A stretch of 64,000 nucleotides of DNA from positions 344,710 to 408,709 of the forward strand of contig NZ_JAHVIA010000006.1 of NCBI RefSeq assembly GCF_019801965.1. The letters run 5' to 3'. This document shows positions 24,601 to 27,064 of the stretch, in pieces. Each line of letters begins with the position of its first letter. Position 1 is the stretch's first letter. Made by a program: the position numbers and the translations under genes. The stretch is from Salipiger bermudensis. GTDB lineage: Bacteria; Pseudomonadota; Alphaproteobacteria; Rhodobacterales; Rhodobacteraceae. The notes below the pieces were generated by a model that ran no database searches, was not told where the DNA came from, and saw nothing but the letters and a program-made list of their open reading frames with translations.

Positions 24601-24777
24601 GACACCCCGGCAGACTCGGCCTATACCCTGCTCGACGAGGACGGAGCGTTGTTTGCTTACATCGATAGCAAGGGCGGTCTCTGGGTGATCGATGATCTGC
24701 TGGATAATGAGGGCGGTCTTGCCGATGATGACGAGGACGACTGGATCTTCGTCACCGATTACCAAACCGCCTACTGA
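1..24777 (+). CDS. Giant repetitive RTX-type surface/secreted protein, 5'-truncated by the window
   Basis: The reading frame is open from base 1, so the true start lies upstream; the first in-window ATG (73) is not the start. About 8,258 residues are visible. Layout: (i) 1-6700, about eight small Y-x-Y-x-G modules among strand-rich repeats; (ii) about 3900-10300, Ala/Val/Gly-rich units spaced about 63 residues, suggestive of a beta-solenoid; (iii) 10300-16600, filamentous-haemagglutinin-like strands; (iv) 16780-17185, a 23-residue repeat; (v) about 18590-20100, Calx-beta-like units; (vi) 20740-24010, acidic G-G-x-G-x-D calcium-binding repeats; (vii) a tail ending DDWIFVTDYQTAY. I found no cysteine in the visible part. 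Composition and RTX repeats fit an exported calcium-dependent adhesin or matrix protein. Rhodobacterales giant proteins with an N-terminal LEPR-XLL motif are the likely relatives, but that end is not in view. The genes that follow look dedicated to it. Confidence 0.9.
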   Translation, partial: GAVYEYVGADQGADQSFLYSSRSDVQLLEAGDRIRLHEDYGIWSEGDILIYSGPTLASTETDPRDPGYDPIVLFDVLDAQPGDFTLGNAALSIDLSDAAQDYANNADWQLKDDTLPEGSVTAGGSITVSASDNAHIRADSNIEISAVVSNNMDAFTALANQALQNEYVYTSFSGSQTLIEGNVIYIGSNGGAEAGKYYQYSGPIQSYDLADIPGLGLDDEDNWTLLNGTVEPQDIFPNVGNLAESNSRAVGGIVVTNDVRSEARASVDAIDLTATSGDITVSSEADATMLARLTSNVTSSGGSAWGTGESLAVNATISTNMVRASANTLVRDSVLDAGGAIDILADNRAVLDATTQTETNTGDTGVGVTLAFNTLGWEASNLLFNAVDALVGDPLISEALDGEDPSMARALVIDSGLAAGTDITVEALSTEKLNATVSNSTVSEASAQTDATGKSVGVVLASNKVSGRAYAVIDNEDAPAQTEISAGGSVTVRASDEIGLWSNSKLVSSSTTTNDGGQAVAAETVNDLQQADWLALSGAGTQEVTVKFGELVRLDDGYSGGGVAGGVYEYLGTESIIDINDVNYEDKNLWKPTQVTQGIPSFGNVSKSDSIGVGTLVVLNDLRSDVLAEIRGATVGADDGEVIVEAIEDATMEANVDASTSSSGGSNLGDGQSIAFNGVIATNVLQGGADAAVIDSALSAADDGSGLGNVRVEATNTASLTANNIAMVGSGDTGVGVLLAFNSVGWEPSNVLFNTIDGIVGDPLISSAFNGEAPVDAEAYILNSSVSADGKLEVLATNDADIIAITSNEATSAAAALENASGTAVGAIVATNKVSGAAKAYIDVANLRQGDGEQRVETGDRVIALDGTVYEYSGPEAVIDLSAATFGATLWTNVGDDTGYANDIDAGTGVRVEANDSNHINVTNSLEVTTTVTNDAGLGIIFTSLENVVNEYQYTTRSGVQRGVTFGDMVYIADDYDETKAEREALYIYFGANQTGTDVDLSTLDYDADADWVKVDPLDIESLLPPGINLNFSESDATAGGGMVAMNDVRGGVIARVDEATVDTATGDIVIIATENAGIEAHNIGDIAADGGSAFGEGGTTLAVNALIATNVVLSTAEASLVDSDVDSVLGAVSVSATNTAQIDSDIDMTTVAEGGGESYGIGVTLAFNSIGVNSQNVLFNTIDALFGLLPADETPAMASASILRSEVSAETGVSVSALSDMDLTADILNAALATSIALEDNTSITVAPIVALNRGSSGAEALIIDAPMVETATGDVTVSARDTSFIHAENIAASASIAVGTGKSLSVAVATSIARNTLRNTVDAGIASSGVEATTGEIAIIASRDGVIESTAAAVAASVSGAADGNAVGVSVGGAVAVNRLFGGAEASIVDSTLVADSVSIQAESVSRIDATVAAVAASVSVSLSGDSTAVAIGASVSDNMIGWQDSAVAADHQSDDVTPLAEGDVVEVTEGAHRGRFYEYVGEDQATAVDLSIEDYGDPQKWKQVGLVREGALTSAHLDDSSITTGLGTDASLEIEALTQQSISSLVLAGAVAVAVGKSGLAVGGTGSFSRNRIASDAAAYISGDGGSTLELATGRVQAFDRSTIDSITGAASVAVGVGTSSNATSVAFGVAISMNEISNQAEAYVEDADVSVSGTGAVDPLDTVSLIVSAETSAGESFTVSSPGFDGDDLDDAAEEAMVNDDNGTPDDDEDDTVSRDASDLAGDTAILDDLRDALNGELGPQDQISATDTLRVSSAGFGKWLAVVEDSNGDGEGAGRSFLLAFDGGDLVVERTTINAIAAAAAVSVSVSSSNSIAVSGAGAYAENVVTSAALAHIDGATIATTGDVVVDAQGDSTINAAVIAASAAVAVSGSTGVGASIGVAIARNFLGQDRYGNEDALEVKAYLSDSSVNAGGDLLVTADAAQSINALTFAGSVAVSVGSTGVAVSGSGVWNENAINVDVLAAIDGDAGALAVDTQGDAITVSATNSSEINAFAGAASVAVAVGSTGVGVSIGLGLAQNDIGGTVIARIQDADDGVTARTGDLSVAADNAASISAFAGAASIAAGFGSTAVAVSGAGAEATNRIGSETRALISGSDVTSTLGGVSVSAGASGEIDAIVIAASAAVAVGQTGVGASIGVAVSRNLIGYEQGVVAYGNTTGDSVTQLTQDATTVLIEQGARKGDVYRYIGETVTQADNVIDEDGNTAPFALNAQDYGNTDLWELVNLSEAAAIVDAAIVSSDVTADDGVIVDALSTQAIKAASLAGSVAVAGGQVGVAVSGSGSAVENRINSDVSARIAGAASDVQADHVVVNADDISTIDAVSAAMAVSAAFGQTGVAVSLGISIAINNIANDVTATIADGAVSTSGAQGIIISASTPELPIDAPVADIVIPVSVSDLDDLAVADMDDEDTANAADLSGDASLAVSLADALRAQGFDLVGTVKVAALEEGERWTAVDEEGSSVALSLVNGQILASKAGINAVSGAAALSVAVGQVGVGIAGAGAVALNAIQTNVAASTVGADLTTTGSGDVVIDARSDVEINAAVLAVSAAVAAGQVGVGVGIGVSVARNFIGRDLTGDTVADSGAVSAYASDTTMDLTGDLTINAESAQSIRALTFAGAAAVAAGQVGVGVAGSGAYAENVIDATTEAYIDGDGTGISADAVSVAAEDSSTIDAFGGSVAVAAGFGMVGVAVSAGIGIGFNAIGSDVLAEIRNTDDGVETTVGDVTVEAKNTAAITAGTAAAALAVSGGLVGVSFAGAGAYAENEITGATTARITNATIDAQDDVLVSAESDATIDAIVLSAAAAIGVGAGGFGASIGVSLAENRIGNGDSTGVFAAIDGSSVTAGGDVDVLASMDDATIDATVVALSVAIAGGAVAGAAAGSGSDALNEIDYAVIAEIDDSAVVATGNTVTVDAQDNSVIDSFVGAASVAGSAGLVGGSVSIAVGLSENSVDNTIRAQVDNSDVTAADLVVNAEDDSDTYAAAAAAAVSASISLGFSVAGAGTEVRGRNSSTTEALVSGSGTDDVLTLSGDLTVTAEARPRVEAETVTASLSLGFAAFGAAGSYVDLDVTPEVTASVSGVLVNATDVEIGATSRTVADGLAVGVSLASGFAASANFVDVDVASDVTATGGGTMNVDTLSVEARTGEFNNTTNAQAEAHAAAGGLIGATSTLAETRIGDSVTAQIGANADITALIAVDVAAVADSSQYADANSAAFGLVGIGASIANAVADVSSHALVGNNADISAALVNISADGEAEVTADTRAGSGGAVAGAGAAPTATIDADVLAQINDGAEIEVATNNASILAYYGGQIDELPGGLNITAAFTSRPNALVKTDSYGLIAGSGAEANTDVTANVVVRFGTDDGDSTGATVTAESIFAAATNTVIKEGVSGNHLDGDAGGLASGALSSSQIDIVLNTRVIIDDHSQITTTDAYGSFTAEAFNALDIEDDVALFTAGALSGAGAYIDLHADTLLAEVVVGDDAVVEAAGQLIFEANGLHEIDLHSKSETYGIGTVALGHAKIDLAPDNLITIGGSVTAGRDIYLTAGTDMDRRIYDHSLKARVDNFAGSLIPIDDLETRAVVITDNTISVQSGALLEGFANINLFADENGVANLDVMAKGVNWASAVGDAIDAALGGNNANLGPGFGAAVARGSVVNDGTIRTGAQRHKDLTITFDSATNSFIGTSTTSAGVQTWTFDAGSITGPDSAGTFNLTTNGQESDIPFTVRLEQVETTRSAQLDIARENLALYNVTDNNGDLVNPDLVAFYQSQIERILEEMLAFGEANWLDNNNNGVIDIDQDELVPLQPTVQVIEVDAVFAQAGLVEIITDQLYGSGTFDTPRDASINITNQTAAYLVVNGAEIPEVNGGVYFNSVDVSLLSNPGTAITAENAEVVEEDGGYWSTIAPNFSFTAASTTPSGGVPEINIVIDYDALGAVLNDGDLNTNTAVWPDLFIEGPILNLRGDITLDNNSGYGSSTGSVIVNAEVNGLDVHILSNGTTILDTGATQDHLAGEPYSKWKTSDLTGDDYVNRTAGMLNAEAIDQTAIDAFLAVEPTEASITGDRIYIESQYLNINGIIQSGEEDFHVVLDDTTRAKIDEHRQSGSSTTILLPTTNPDFQIYFDPTANAGQGAVLVTPLRPGGGYVDITARVMNTRNGEIIVYGGYPDIEITNSMVFANGYTPEIIVQELDATTRGIGELIIKDLAKPSVGGVPYTTIYQVNDQGVVEISDNGGGFVGQGSDKEFTYDPVAGYRYGWMLAQGTREVLVEEWTEGDWLGIDAFAPDSRAPDRTDSTKTEGELVPDSNYFYLDTAKDGDAYTYDSVEVIGNVNGPNRTGYDHWSTWYGTNYSWFQYTTITDSVEYVTHTIEADRPVGITFIGHDAGSIVVNAGASDITVDGPLRNAYGHTQLNTTGIITTNSGGAISGEIGGRTIGLAASAIGTEYEAVRVNLSDVEGVTGQRIDATASDGIVNLYETFGDLTLGTISAADGGYDAILTSAGSILAAATGHGITADAIDLIAEDGDIGASARAIQIDTGTRDQSLLTATALQGAVYVVETDGDLRLFKIEAQGDVYVGVLSGDLLDGNQIEETDERAVSELRDGVWGALKLTDYETDENGDEVYTGNATAKVNEVKDTLANAKTSEYRQYWQTRLAQIEEYRLDLAEANPGWDDATLDAAAADFYLTFRPSALEYDADQLLLLTADEEAYYEEFYTAQAVSEGAADVPAYVANAILTLRTSRTEQYRNLDAVWGSYTGGLSNPLDPDVYDAAWEYELTDEENELIEGSIKIWTEDELINAIGAGLLVPVTDTDTVIEDANIIGANVELDVSGQIGATEGFETIAIDPDTELTPEERVLLSAAERDDLFFLTTDRFAATVDFDAAANTITRSSGTWDDVLVGQVIQVEGNSANATEEGPFYTVTAITNGGTTLQLDSSRVLLTASETNVAVHVSGLALDPRGVDLTDMTVDISGNTITLVSGDGDFSDYRAGMKLILAGDTENANDYLSLYEITAATATTITLNGPALITETGVTLDVNEYVELTMVQVQLREDLDIVVTGQLDVSAGGESYLGSEYAIELGTLEVDGNLRVRAQGELSNGGNSASTNITSDNLVLEAGDGGIGSGGMVYVDQTAGATLTARGTGDINITERDGDMNINTVYSAGEDVTLVAEGSILDHNNTEFVNIEADSITLTAQTGSIGVVGNALEVEARGDLGDDLGLLTLTAEGDVIVYEQEGDMNIRNVLSRSGDVELYAQLSIFDAVDLVDPTNPETSTDGNDTGSRLAADVLAAGNITLTADLGYIGAFGNELDIDSRRSGSDGVVTVTSRENTFLIEQAGDMWLNTVEVTQSDPLLATAYLTAVVGSIYNGVQPPNTSNVLGGRAYLIAQGDIGTSDNWIYTEIGALQSLSTTGSTYVDNQGALTLLTIDGGAGYGQQSGGDIYTVASSPITIANDILAAGDIIETATESAADNYDTFTINAGVEVRSTGGNIVFTAGDDLHVQTGASLIAETGSITLNADLAGWEGIGADLLIDGAVEALGTVALNTGAWNDAVTVSATGSVVAGTLAISTGFGTDAVSITGTTEATGNSTIDTGSGEDSVTITGAMSSALATLIDTGAGMDLLDVSGTVASGTTLTVNTGEGEDGLDVSGLLIAGSALTIDTGTGIDLLDISGTLSAGSGLTVSTDEGEDRLDISGLLIAGSVLTVNTGATRDFLDISGDFVSGGSIAIALGGGDDQMVLTGGFSAASTILVEGGAGADSVRFLDATTMTGHVTLLGGSEDDFVEIVRLVSQDRSTDSFLIDGGDGSDAILLQTHGSVGGELVDYIIDVVDTGGPLDADTMVVVGTEDDDVFLSRSNFFALLHGDIDQMRGDDPTRPQTVERINYDRAINGRVTLLGEAGNDSFIADDNAAIMTLDGGIGDDSFQFGQLFGNDPNSGSAENGIAPGDEINAVLTTRGWLSDGISFATVAFGGEGQDSFTVYANRAQLKLEGESGNDEFTVRAFLLDSDGSSSLQDQTELNAGSGDDLIRYNINAPLDIDGGAGFDKVVVLGTEADDAFVITEDGVFGAGLNVSLSNTEELLEVDGLEGDDSFFILSTSANSVTRVIGGLGSDTFDVTGDVTEEIVSADLAGRSGLINHQASSVDDDYDQTFIEGLGTTVADGNQGAIFISQEVAGDATQGETLVSETAGARTDIYSIRLTDVPTGVVYVTVSATRASSADRNLAVPAVAEGTALSFAQGGSTLTRDSGSFLDDGFDTYQSIRLSGTTDGDADGVYKIVSVTATEIVVEETFAIAANGDAGISLTGQEADSVLLSDNGSDFAENIVLAFDASNWDQAQTVTIKALDDAAAEGTRNVVISHSVQSVDPAFDAAQVQNLVVEVRDNDLAELQITETGSETLVLEGAQGITDSYALKLSRAPAAGETVTITLTDNSNSGDLSFSQTVFTFDASNWSVAQSVTVTATANDGAENAERIIVTHTVSSDGPTYASASAQDLTLTAIDGDTAGVLIQETQGDTVVIDSADDAYDETDSYTVRLTKAPTQDVTISIFDDGQTRIVPGGRVSLVPLADETLTVSFVEVEDGADYIERSDGQSWADSGFGSGQTLDISGSGDNDGAVLIGAVSADGTRLYVSGGKSLTDESGSATFTVTAAQITFTTDNWHEEVEVTLEADPDYVPSETDYITKVFPAEEHTASKVFGPLIIEGAPTEDRTLLAPVMLPTESDPGPIELEIVTDETEQNDRVNIFNDTDVTGAAGYMTTTTLPDGSERLLVNGLGMGTGTVDFDESIAQDGSEIVSYAQGISMNNVEIVDVLLGDADDDFTVLATNTFSDNTVDLPITAIHGGGGSDEITVLGGGGPESLLVIYGDTDTYGARYDYLGGAPTGGGLVFDGWEYPEDHGDLIDASAIGTAGQLGLVIYGGIGNDTIIGSLGDDHIAGGSGNDDISALSGADHVYGDNGFTVDLLLRDLVVSDDIVTTPALDSADTRLPGSDSIDAGAGDDIVIADLGVIEQVAGTQRIVTTGAVIRVTTTRDAFGGNDEILSGLGNDIVLGGAGNDSVTDTGGANIVVGDNGTVDMVVLDGDETDIDHIFTETPAVAGNDTITTAAGTDVILAGTGDDEIDAGDGENIVFGDLGEVVAEAAFDAPQLAGFAMTIAAIRSQTTLSGGDDTILTGAGGDVVLGGLGDDGIDAGQGANLIFGDNGELLTGTGAANLGALPLELLSAITLTEANGGDDTVTTGLGEDIILGGAGGDTITTDMADDAGGIDGADIVLGDVGRVTWVNIGDGTTDLAQEIETTDWRYGGDDVISTGASNDLIIGGTGGDRILAGVGNDLVMGDHARIAGDIDETALPLTLGVMPFDVSATFTGGDRLGGNDTVFAGAGQDLVMGQQGDDWLFGEAGDDDLIGGHNVDTDNEGALAHDGDDAIDGGADDDVILGDNGLIYRTGDSVDARMRALDGTLLYGIGGADDAQAMITATHMANPDGTQQRAIELFDHSDVEDPAEYGDDYIAGGAENDVIFGQLGNDVIQGDGSIDLDSDGNADPGAVGASRDTLLTTLPSVDDFAGQGRDGDDYIEGNGGEDVVFGNLGQDDIIGGSSSLFAGLAGDESLRPDGADLLFGGSGTAASRNDLGDDGIDGHARDADVILGDNGNIYRIVGTNGSDSGTYLGFNYDTYGGERIIVRAVELIDYTEGGPDYDAAALSDNGGDDEIHGEAGDDSIYGQMGSDALFGDGQNDDLIGGWGSDWISGGTGTDGVIGDDGRIMTSRNSTSYGEDLYGVAALASTDDLITGPNSFNFRYIINVDQQLKKSVNLTPFNLDPAATQDKEFTPAYADDVIFGGWGDDFLHGGAGDDAISGAEALPLSENPQAMDGTIVSWDTPVNPGGLLAYDPTVEEFAHYDENNPRAKITPNGGTFFLNHDASEGPVDARSSNGVTTDGDDVIFGGLGNDAITGGTGRDRMYGGYGDDWLNADDVLETAGGSNDDTDTDESYEDYALGGAGRDVLIANTGGDRLHDWTGEYNSFIVPFRPFGAPTVNRLMAPAAIEFWYLLGESDGADPTRALDTGSDPARFGEPEGELGIVTQSDPDWSDTHGAPADPQPGNGPAQRDVRVTAASGDGNDARSETADYGGGSAPAAASATAPTAPVSAERATLPEIQSAIASSEIQITFHASQASKNLGKGSYTYDAELGEFVKDVTFKTTADTPADSAYTLLDEDGALFAYIDSKGGLWVIDDLLDNEGGLADDDEDDWIFVTDYQTAY
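3880..9000 (+). repeat. Ala/Val/Gly-rich repeats of about 63 residues in the giant protein
   Basis: Hydrophobic strands such as SVAVSVGSTGVAVSGSG, SVAVAVGSTGVGVSIG, SIAAGFGSTAVAVSGAG and AAVAVGQTGVGASIG begin at about 5809, 6004, 6193 and 6379. That is a spacing of about 190 nt (63 residues). They alternate with more polar, Asp/Asn-rich turns containing A-x-N-x-I and D-x-S/T-I-x-A. The pattern continues with drift to about nt 9000. This fits a long extended beta-solenoid stalk; the fold itself is inferred. Confidence 0.65.
16780..17185 (+). repeat. 23-residue (69-bp) tandem repeats with a 138-bp higher-order duplication
   Basis: Units of the form T-G-x-G-x-D-x-L-D-x-S-G occur at about 16780, 16850, 16918, 16987, 17056 and 17125, a 69-bp period. 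Two segments 138 bp apart (about 16951 and 17089) are nearly identical at the DNA level, encoding GLLIAGSALT and GLLIAGSVLT. This suggests a recent two-unit duplication. The Asp/Gly loops are RTX-like, but the unit is longer than the classical nonapeptide. Confidence 0.75.
18590..20100 (+). repeat. Calx-beta-like repeat region in the giant protein
   Basis: At least three units of roughly 130 residues carry the pattern E-T-x-S-Y-x-(V/I)-x-L-(S/T)-x-A-P-x...V-T-(I/V), a F-x-x-x-N-W segment, then an acidic D-N-D or D-G-D boundary. Examples are SYALKLSRAPAAGETVTI and SYTVRLTKAPTQDVTI. This resembles Calx-beta domains of extracellular adhesins, which bind calcium. The family call is by pattern only. 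Confidence 0.55.
20740..24010 (+). repeat. RTX (GGxGxD) calcium-binding repeat region
   Basis: Clusters of G-G-x-G-x-D-x-(I/L) repeats such as GGIGNDTIIG, GGSGNDDIS, GGAGNDSV and GGWGDDFLHGGAGDD run from about 20740 to 24010. They are broken by longer inserts with V-x-G-D-N-G-x-(I/V) motifs. RTX repeats bind calcium and fold after export, so the protein is very likely extracellular. The segment following the repeats (DRLHDWTGEYNSFIVPFRPF, nt about 24025-24090) links them to the C-terminal tail. Confidence 0.85.
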
Positions 24778-24805
24778 CAACGGCACGGATCCACACGGCA
24801 CGCAT

Positions 24806-24828
24806 GGCGGCCCCCGCAAGGGGCCGCC
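24806..24828 (+). terminator. Strong stem-loop between the giant gene and the downstream operon
   Basis: Perfect 9-bp arms GGCGGCCCC / GGGGCCGCC with a 5-nt loop lie 29 nt after the giant gene stop. They are followed by only two T residues. The structure could be a weak terminator, an attenuator or a 3'-end stabiliser setting the ratio of the giant protein to its helper proteins. No separate downstream promoter is obvious in the remaining 26 nt. Confidence 0.65.
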
Positions 24829-24840
24829 TTACGCACCAAA

Positions 24841-24850
24841 GGAGGGAGGA
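24841..24850 (+). promoter_or_regulatory. Ribosome binding site that decides a TTG start
   Basis: GGAGGGAGGA sits four bases before TTG at 24855. No ATG or GTG in that frame has comparable spacing. The upstream in-frame ATG at 24804 lies against the stem-loop and would translate it. Confidence 0.7.
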
Positions 24851-24854
24851 CCAT

Positions 24855-25172
24855 TTGGCCAAGGACGAGAACGGAACCACGCCCCCGGTGAGCGAAGGCG
24901 GCGAGAGCCGCAGCTCCACCGTGGTCTGGAACGACGAGGCGATGCAGACCAGCTTTGCCAACGTGGTGAACGTGCAGGGCACGCGCGAGCAGGTCGAGGT
25001 GTTCTTCGGCACCAACCGGAGCTGGAACCCCACCGATACCGGGCCGCTACGGGTCGATCTGACCAACCGGATGATCATGACCCCGTTTGCCGCAAAGCGC
25101 CTGCACCAGATCCTCACCGGCGTGCTGCGTGAATACGAGGCCCGCCACGGCATCCTGAAGGTCGAGGACTGA
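24855..25172 (+). CDS. DUF3467-family small protein
   Basis: The protein has 105 residues from the TTG start. The core runs FANVVNVQGTREQVEVFFG, then a short W-containing stretch and NRMIMTPFAAKRLHQIL, ending in a helix with YEARHG. This matches the layout of DUF3467 proteins: a strand-rich half with N-V/D-x-V-x-F-G, then R-I/M-V/I-M-(S/T)-P-x-x-A-K-R-L and a C-terminal helix. The molecular function of DUF3467 is unknown. The gene starts 77 nt after the giant gene and its stop overlaps the next start (TGATG at 25170-25174), so it is translationally coupled to the adaptor gene. It is probably cytoplasmic. I infer a chaperone or regulatory role for the export locus only from position. Confidence 0.75.
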   Translation: MAKDENGTTPPVSEGGESRSSTVVWNDEAMQTSFANVVNVQGTREQVEVFFGTNRSWNPTDTGPLRVDLTNRMIMTPFAAKRLHQILTGVLREYEARHGILKVED

Positions 25173-27058
25173 TGGAGGACGGGCTGGGCATTCCCGGCTC
25201 GGCGCAGCACCAGACCGAGGCGCGGATCGTCCGCGAGGCGGGCCCGTGGCGCCGGCTCAGCCGCGCCGAGGCGCTCGACGAGGCCGCCCGCGCCTGGGCG
25301 CCGCTGATGATGGCGCAGGTCGATGGCGCCGAGGGCACCGCGGTGTTCCTCGCCGATCCCGATGGTGGCCGGCCGCGCGCGGTGGCCAACTGGCCCGAGT
25401 CGCGGATGCCCTCGGCGATCCTGCTCGCCGCCGCCGAGGCCGCGCTCGACAGCGATCGCGGCGTGGTCCGCGGCGCGGTGGGCGACGATGGCCGCCCCTC
25501 TGGCGGGCTGGTCGCGCTGGCGACACCGCTCACCGTCGAGGGCCGCACGCAGGGCGCGGTCGGGCTCGAGATCCTGCCCGAGGATGCCGCCGAGCTGCGC
25601 GCCGCGATGCGCAGCCTGCAATGGGGCGCCGCCTGGATGCGCGATCTCGTGCGGCGCGAGGCGATGCAGTCCGACCGGCAGCGCTATGACCACGCCATCG
25701 AGGCACTCAACGTGGTCATCGCCGTGGCCGAGCGCGAGGACATCGCCACCGCCACCCGCGCCGCCGCCACCGATCTCGCCACCCGCTTCAGCTGCGACCG
25801 GGTCTCGATCGGGTTTCGCGGGGTGTTTTCCACCAAGGTCGCCGCGATCTCGCACTCGGCCCAGTTCGGCAAGCAGATGGCGCTGGTCCGTCTGCTCGGC
25901 GCGGCGATGGACGAGGCCATCGACCAGCGCGGCCCGGTGCTCTGGCCCGCCGAGGACAGCGCCGATCCGGTCGCCGCGCATCGCCATGAAAAGCTCGCCC
26001 GCGCGCAGAATTCAGGCCATGTGCTTACCGTCCCGCTTTACGCGATGGGCCATTTCATCGGTGCCGTGACCTATGAACGCCCCGCCGAAACGCCCTTCAC
26101 CCAGACCGATCTCGAGATCCTCGAAGCGGTCAGCACGGTGATCGCGCCGGTGCTCGACGAGAAGCGCCGCAACGACCGCTGGCTGATCACCAAGGCGGGC
26201 GTCGCGCTCGGTCAGCAGTTCACCCGGCTCTTCGGCCCCGGCCATGTCGGGCGCAAGCTGGCGCTGCTGGTGCTGGTCGGGCTCGGGCTCTTCGGCTGGT
26301 TCGCCACCGGGCCCGACCGGATCTCGGCCGAGGCGCAGGTCTCGGGCCGGGTGCAGCGCACCGTGGCGGCGCCCTTCGACGGCTTCATCGCCGCGGCCTT
26401 CGCCCGCGCCGGCGATCCGGTCGAGGCGGGCGCGGTGCTGGTGCAACTCGATGACCGTGATCTCGCGCTCGAGCGCCTGCGCCTGGTGACCGAGCGCCAG
26501 CGTCAGCTGATCGAGTATGACCGCGCGCTCGCCGCCCGCGACCGCGCCGAAACGCAGGTGCGCCGGGCCGAGATCGCGCAGGCCGAGGCCGAGATCGCGC
26601 TGATCGACAAGCAGCTCGAACGCACCCGGCTCACCGCGCCCTTCGACGGGTTGGTGATCTCGGGCGATCTCAGCCAGAGCATCGGCGCCTCTGTGGCGCG
26701 CGGCGATGCTCTGCTATCGATCGCGCCGCCCGGAGATTACCGCCTGACCCTCGACGTCGACGAGCGTCGCATCGCCGATGTGCGCCCCGGCCAGGCCGGC
26801 GCGCTGGTTCCGACCGCGTTGCCGGAGCAGAGCTTCGGCTTCGAGATCACCAAGATCACCCCGGTCGCCGAATATGCCGACGGCGCCACCACCTTCCGCG
26901 TCGAGGCCGCCTTCACCGGCGCGCATCCCGAATTGCAGCCCGGCATGGAGGGCATCGCCAAGATCGACACCGGCGAGACGCGGCTGGTCGAGATCTGGGC
27001 CCGCCCGCTGATCGACTGGGCGCGGCTGTGGGCGTGGAAGTGGCTGCGGATCGGGTAG
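25172..27058 (+). CDS. Tandem-GAF, membrane-anchored HlyD-like adaptor
   Basis: The protein has 628 residues. Residues about 30-160 look like a degenerate GAF domain (GTAVFLADPDGG...LVALATPLTVEGR). Residues about 170-330 are a clearer GAF domain (ATRAAATDLATRFSCDRVSIG ... VLTVPLYAMGHFIGAVTYE). One membrane segment follows at about 363-380 (LALLVLVGLGLFGWFAT). After it comes a HlyD-type biotinyl-lipoyl/barrel-sandwich half (VSGRVQRTVAAPFDGFIAAA ... GDPVEAGAVLVQLDDRDLAL), a Gln/Glu/Arg-rich coiled coil at about 435-485, the second lipoyl half, and a beta-barrel. HlyD proteins bridge inner-membrane pumps to outer-membrane channels. Here a cytoplasmic double GAF sensor is fused in front, which is unusual. 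The start overlaps the DUF3467 stop; the next gene begins 6 nt after its stop. Confidence 0.85.
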   Translation: MEDGLGIPGSAQHQTEARIVREAGPWRRLSRAEALDEAARAWAPLMMAQVDGAEGTAVFLADPDGGRPRAVANWPESRMPSAILLAAAEAALDSDRGVVRGAVGDDGRPSGGLVALATPLTVEGRTQGAVGLEILPEDAAELRAAMRSLQWGAAWMRDLVRREAMQSDRQRYDHAIEALNVVIAVAEREDIATATRAAATDLATRFSCDRVSIGFRGVFSTKVAAISHSAQFGKQMALVRLLGAAMDEAIDQRGPVLWPAEDSADPVAAHRHEKLARAQNSGHVLTVPLYAMGHFIGAVTYERPAETPFTQTDLEILEAVSTVIAPVLDEKRRNDRWLITKAGVALGQQFTRLFGPGHVGRKLALLVLVGLGLFGWFATGPDRISAEAQVSGRVQRTVAAPFDGFIAAAFARAGDPVEAGAVLVQLDDRDLALERLRLVTERQRQLIEYDRALAARDRAETQVRRAEIAQAEAEIALIDKQLERTRLTAPFDGLVISGDLSQSIGASVARGDALLSIAPPGDYRLTLDVDERRIADVRPGQAGALVPTALPEQSFGFEITKITPVAEYADGATTFRVEAAFTGAHPELQPGMEGIAKIDTGETRLVEIWARPLIDWARLWAWKWLRIG

Positions 27059-27064
27059 ACGGCG

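Noticed and set aside
20320..24819. 1,499-codon minus-strand open frame opposite the RTX region
   Set aside because: Same effect: repetitive antisense of the GGxGxD repeats without a ribosome binding site or recognisable domain.
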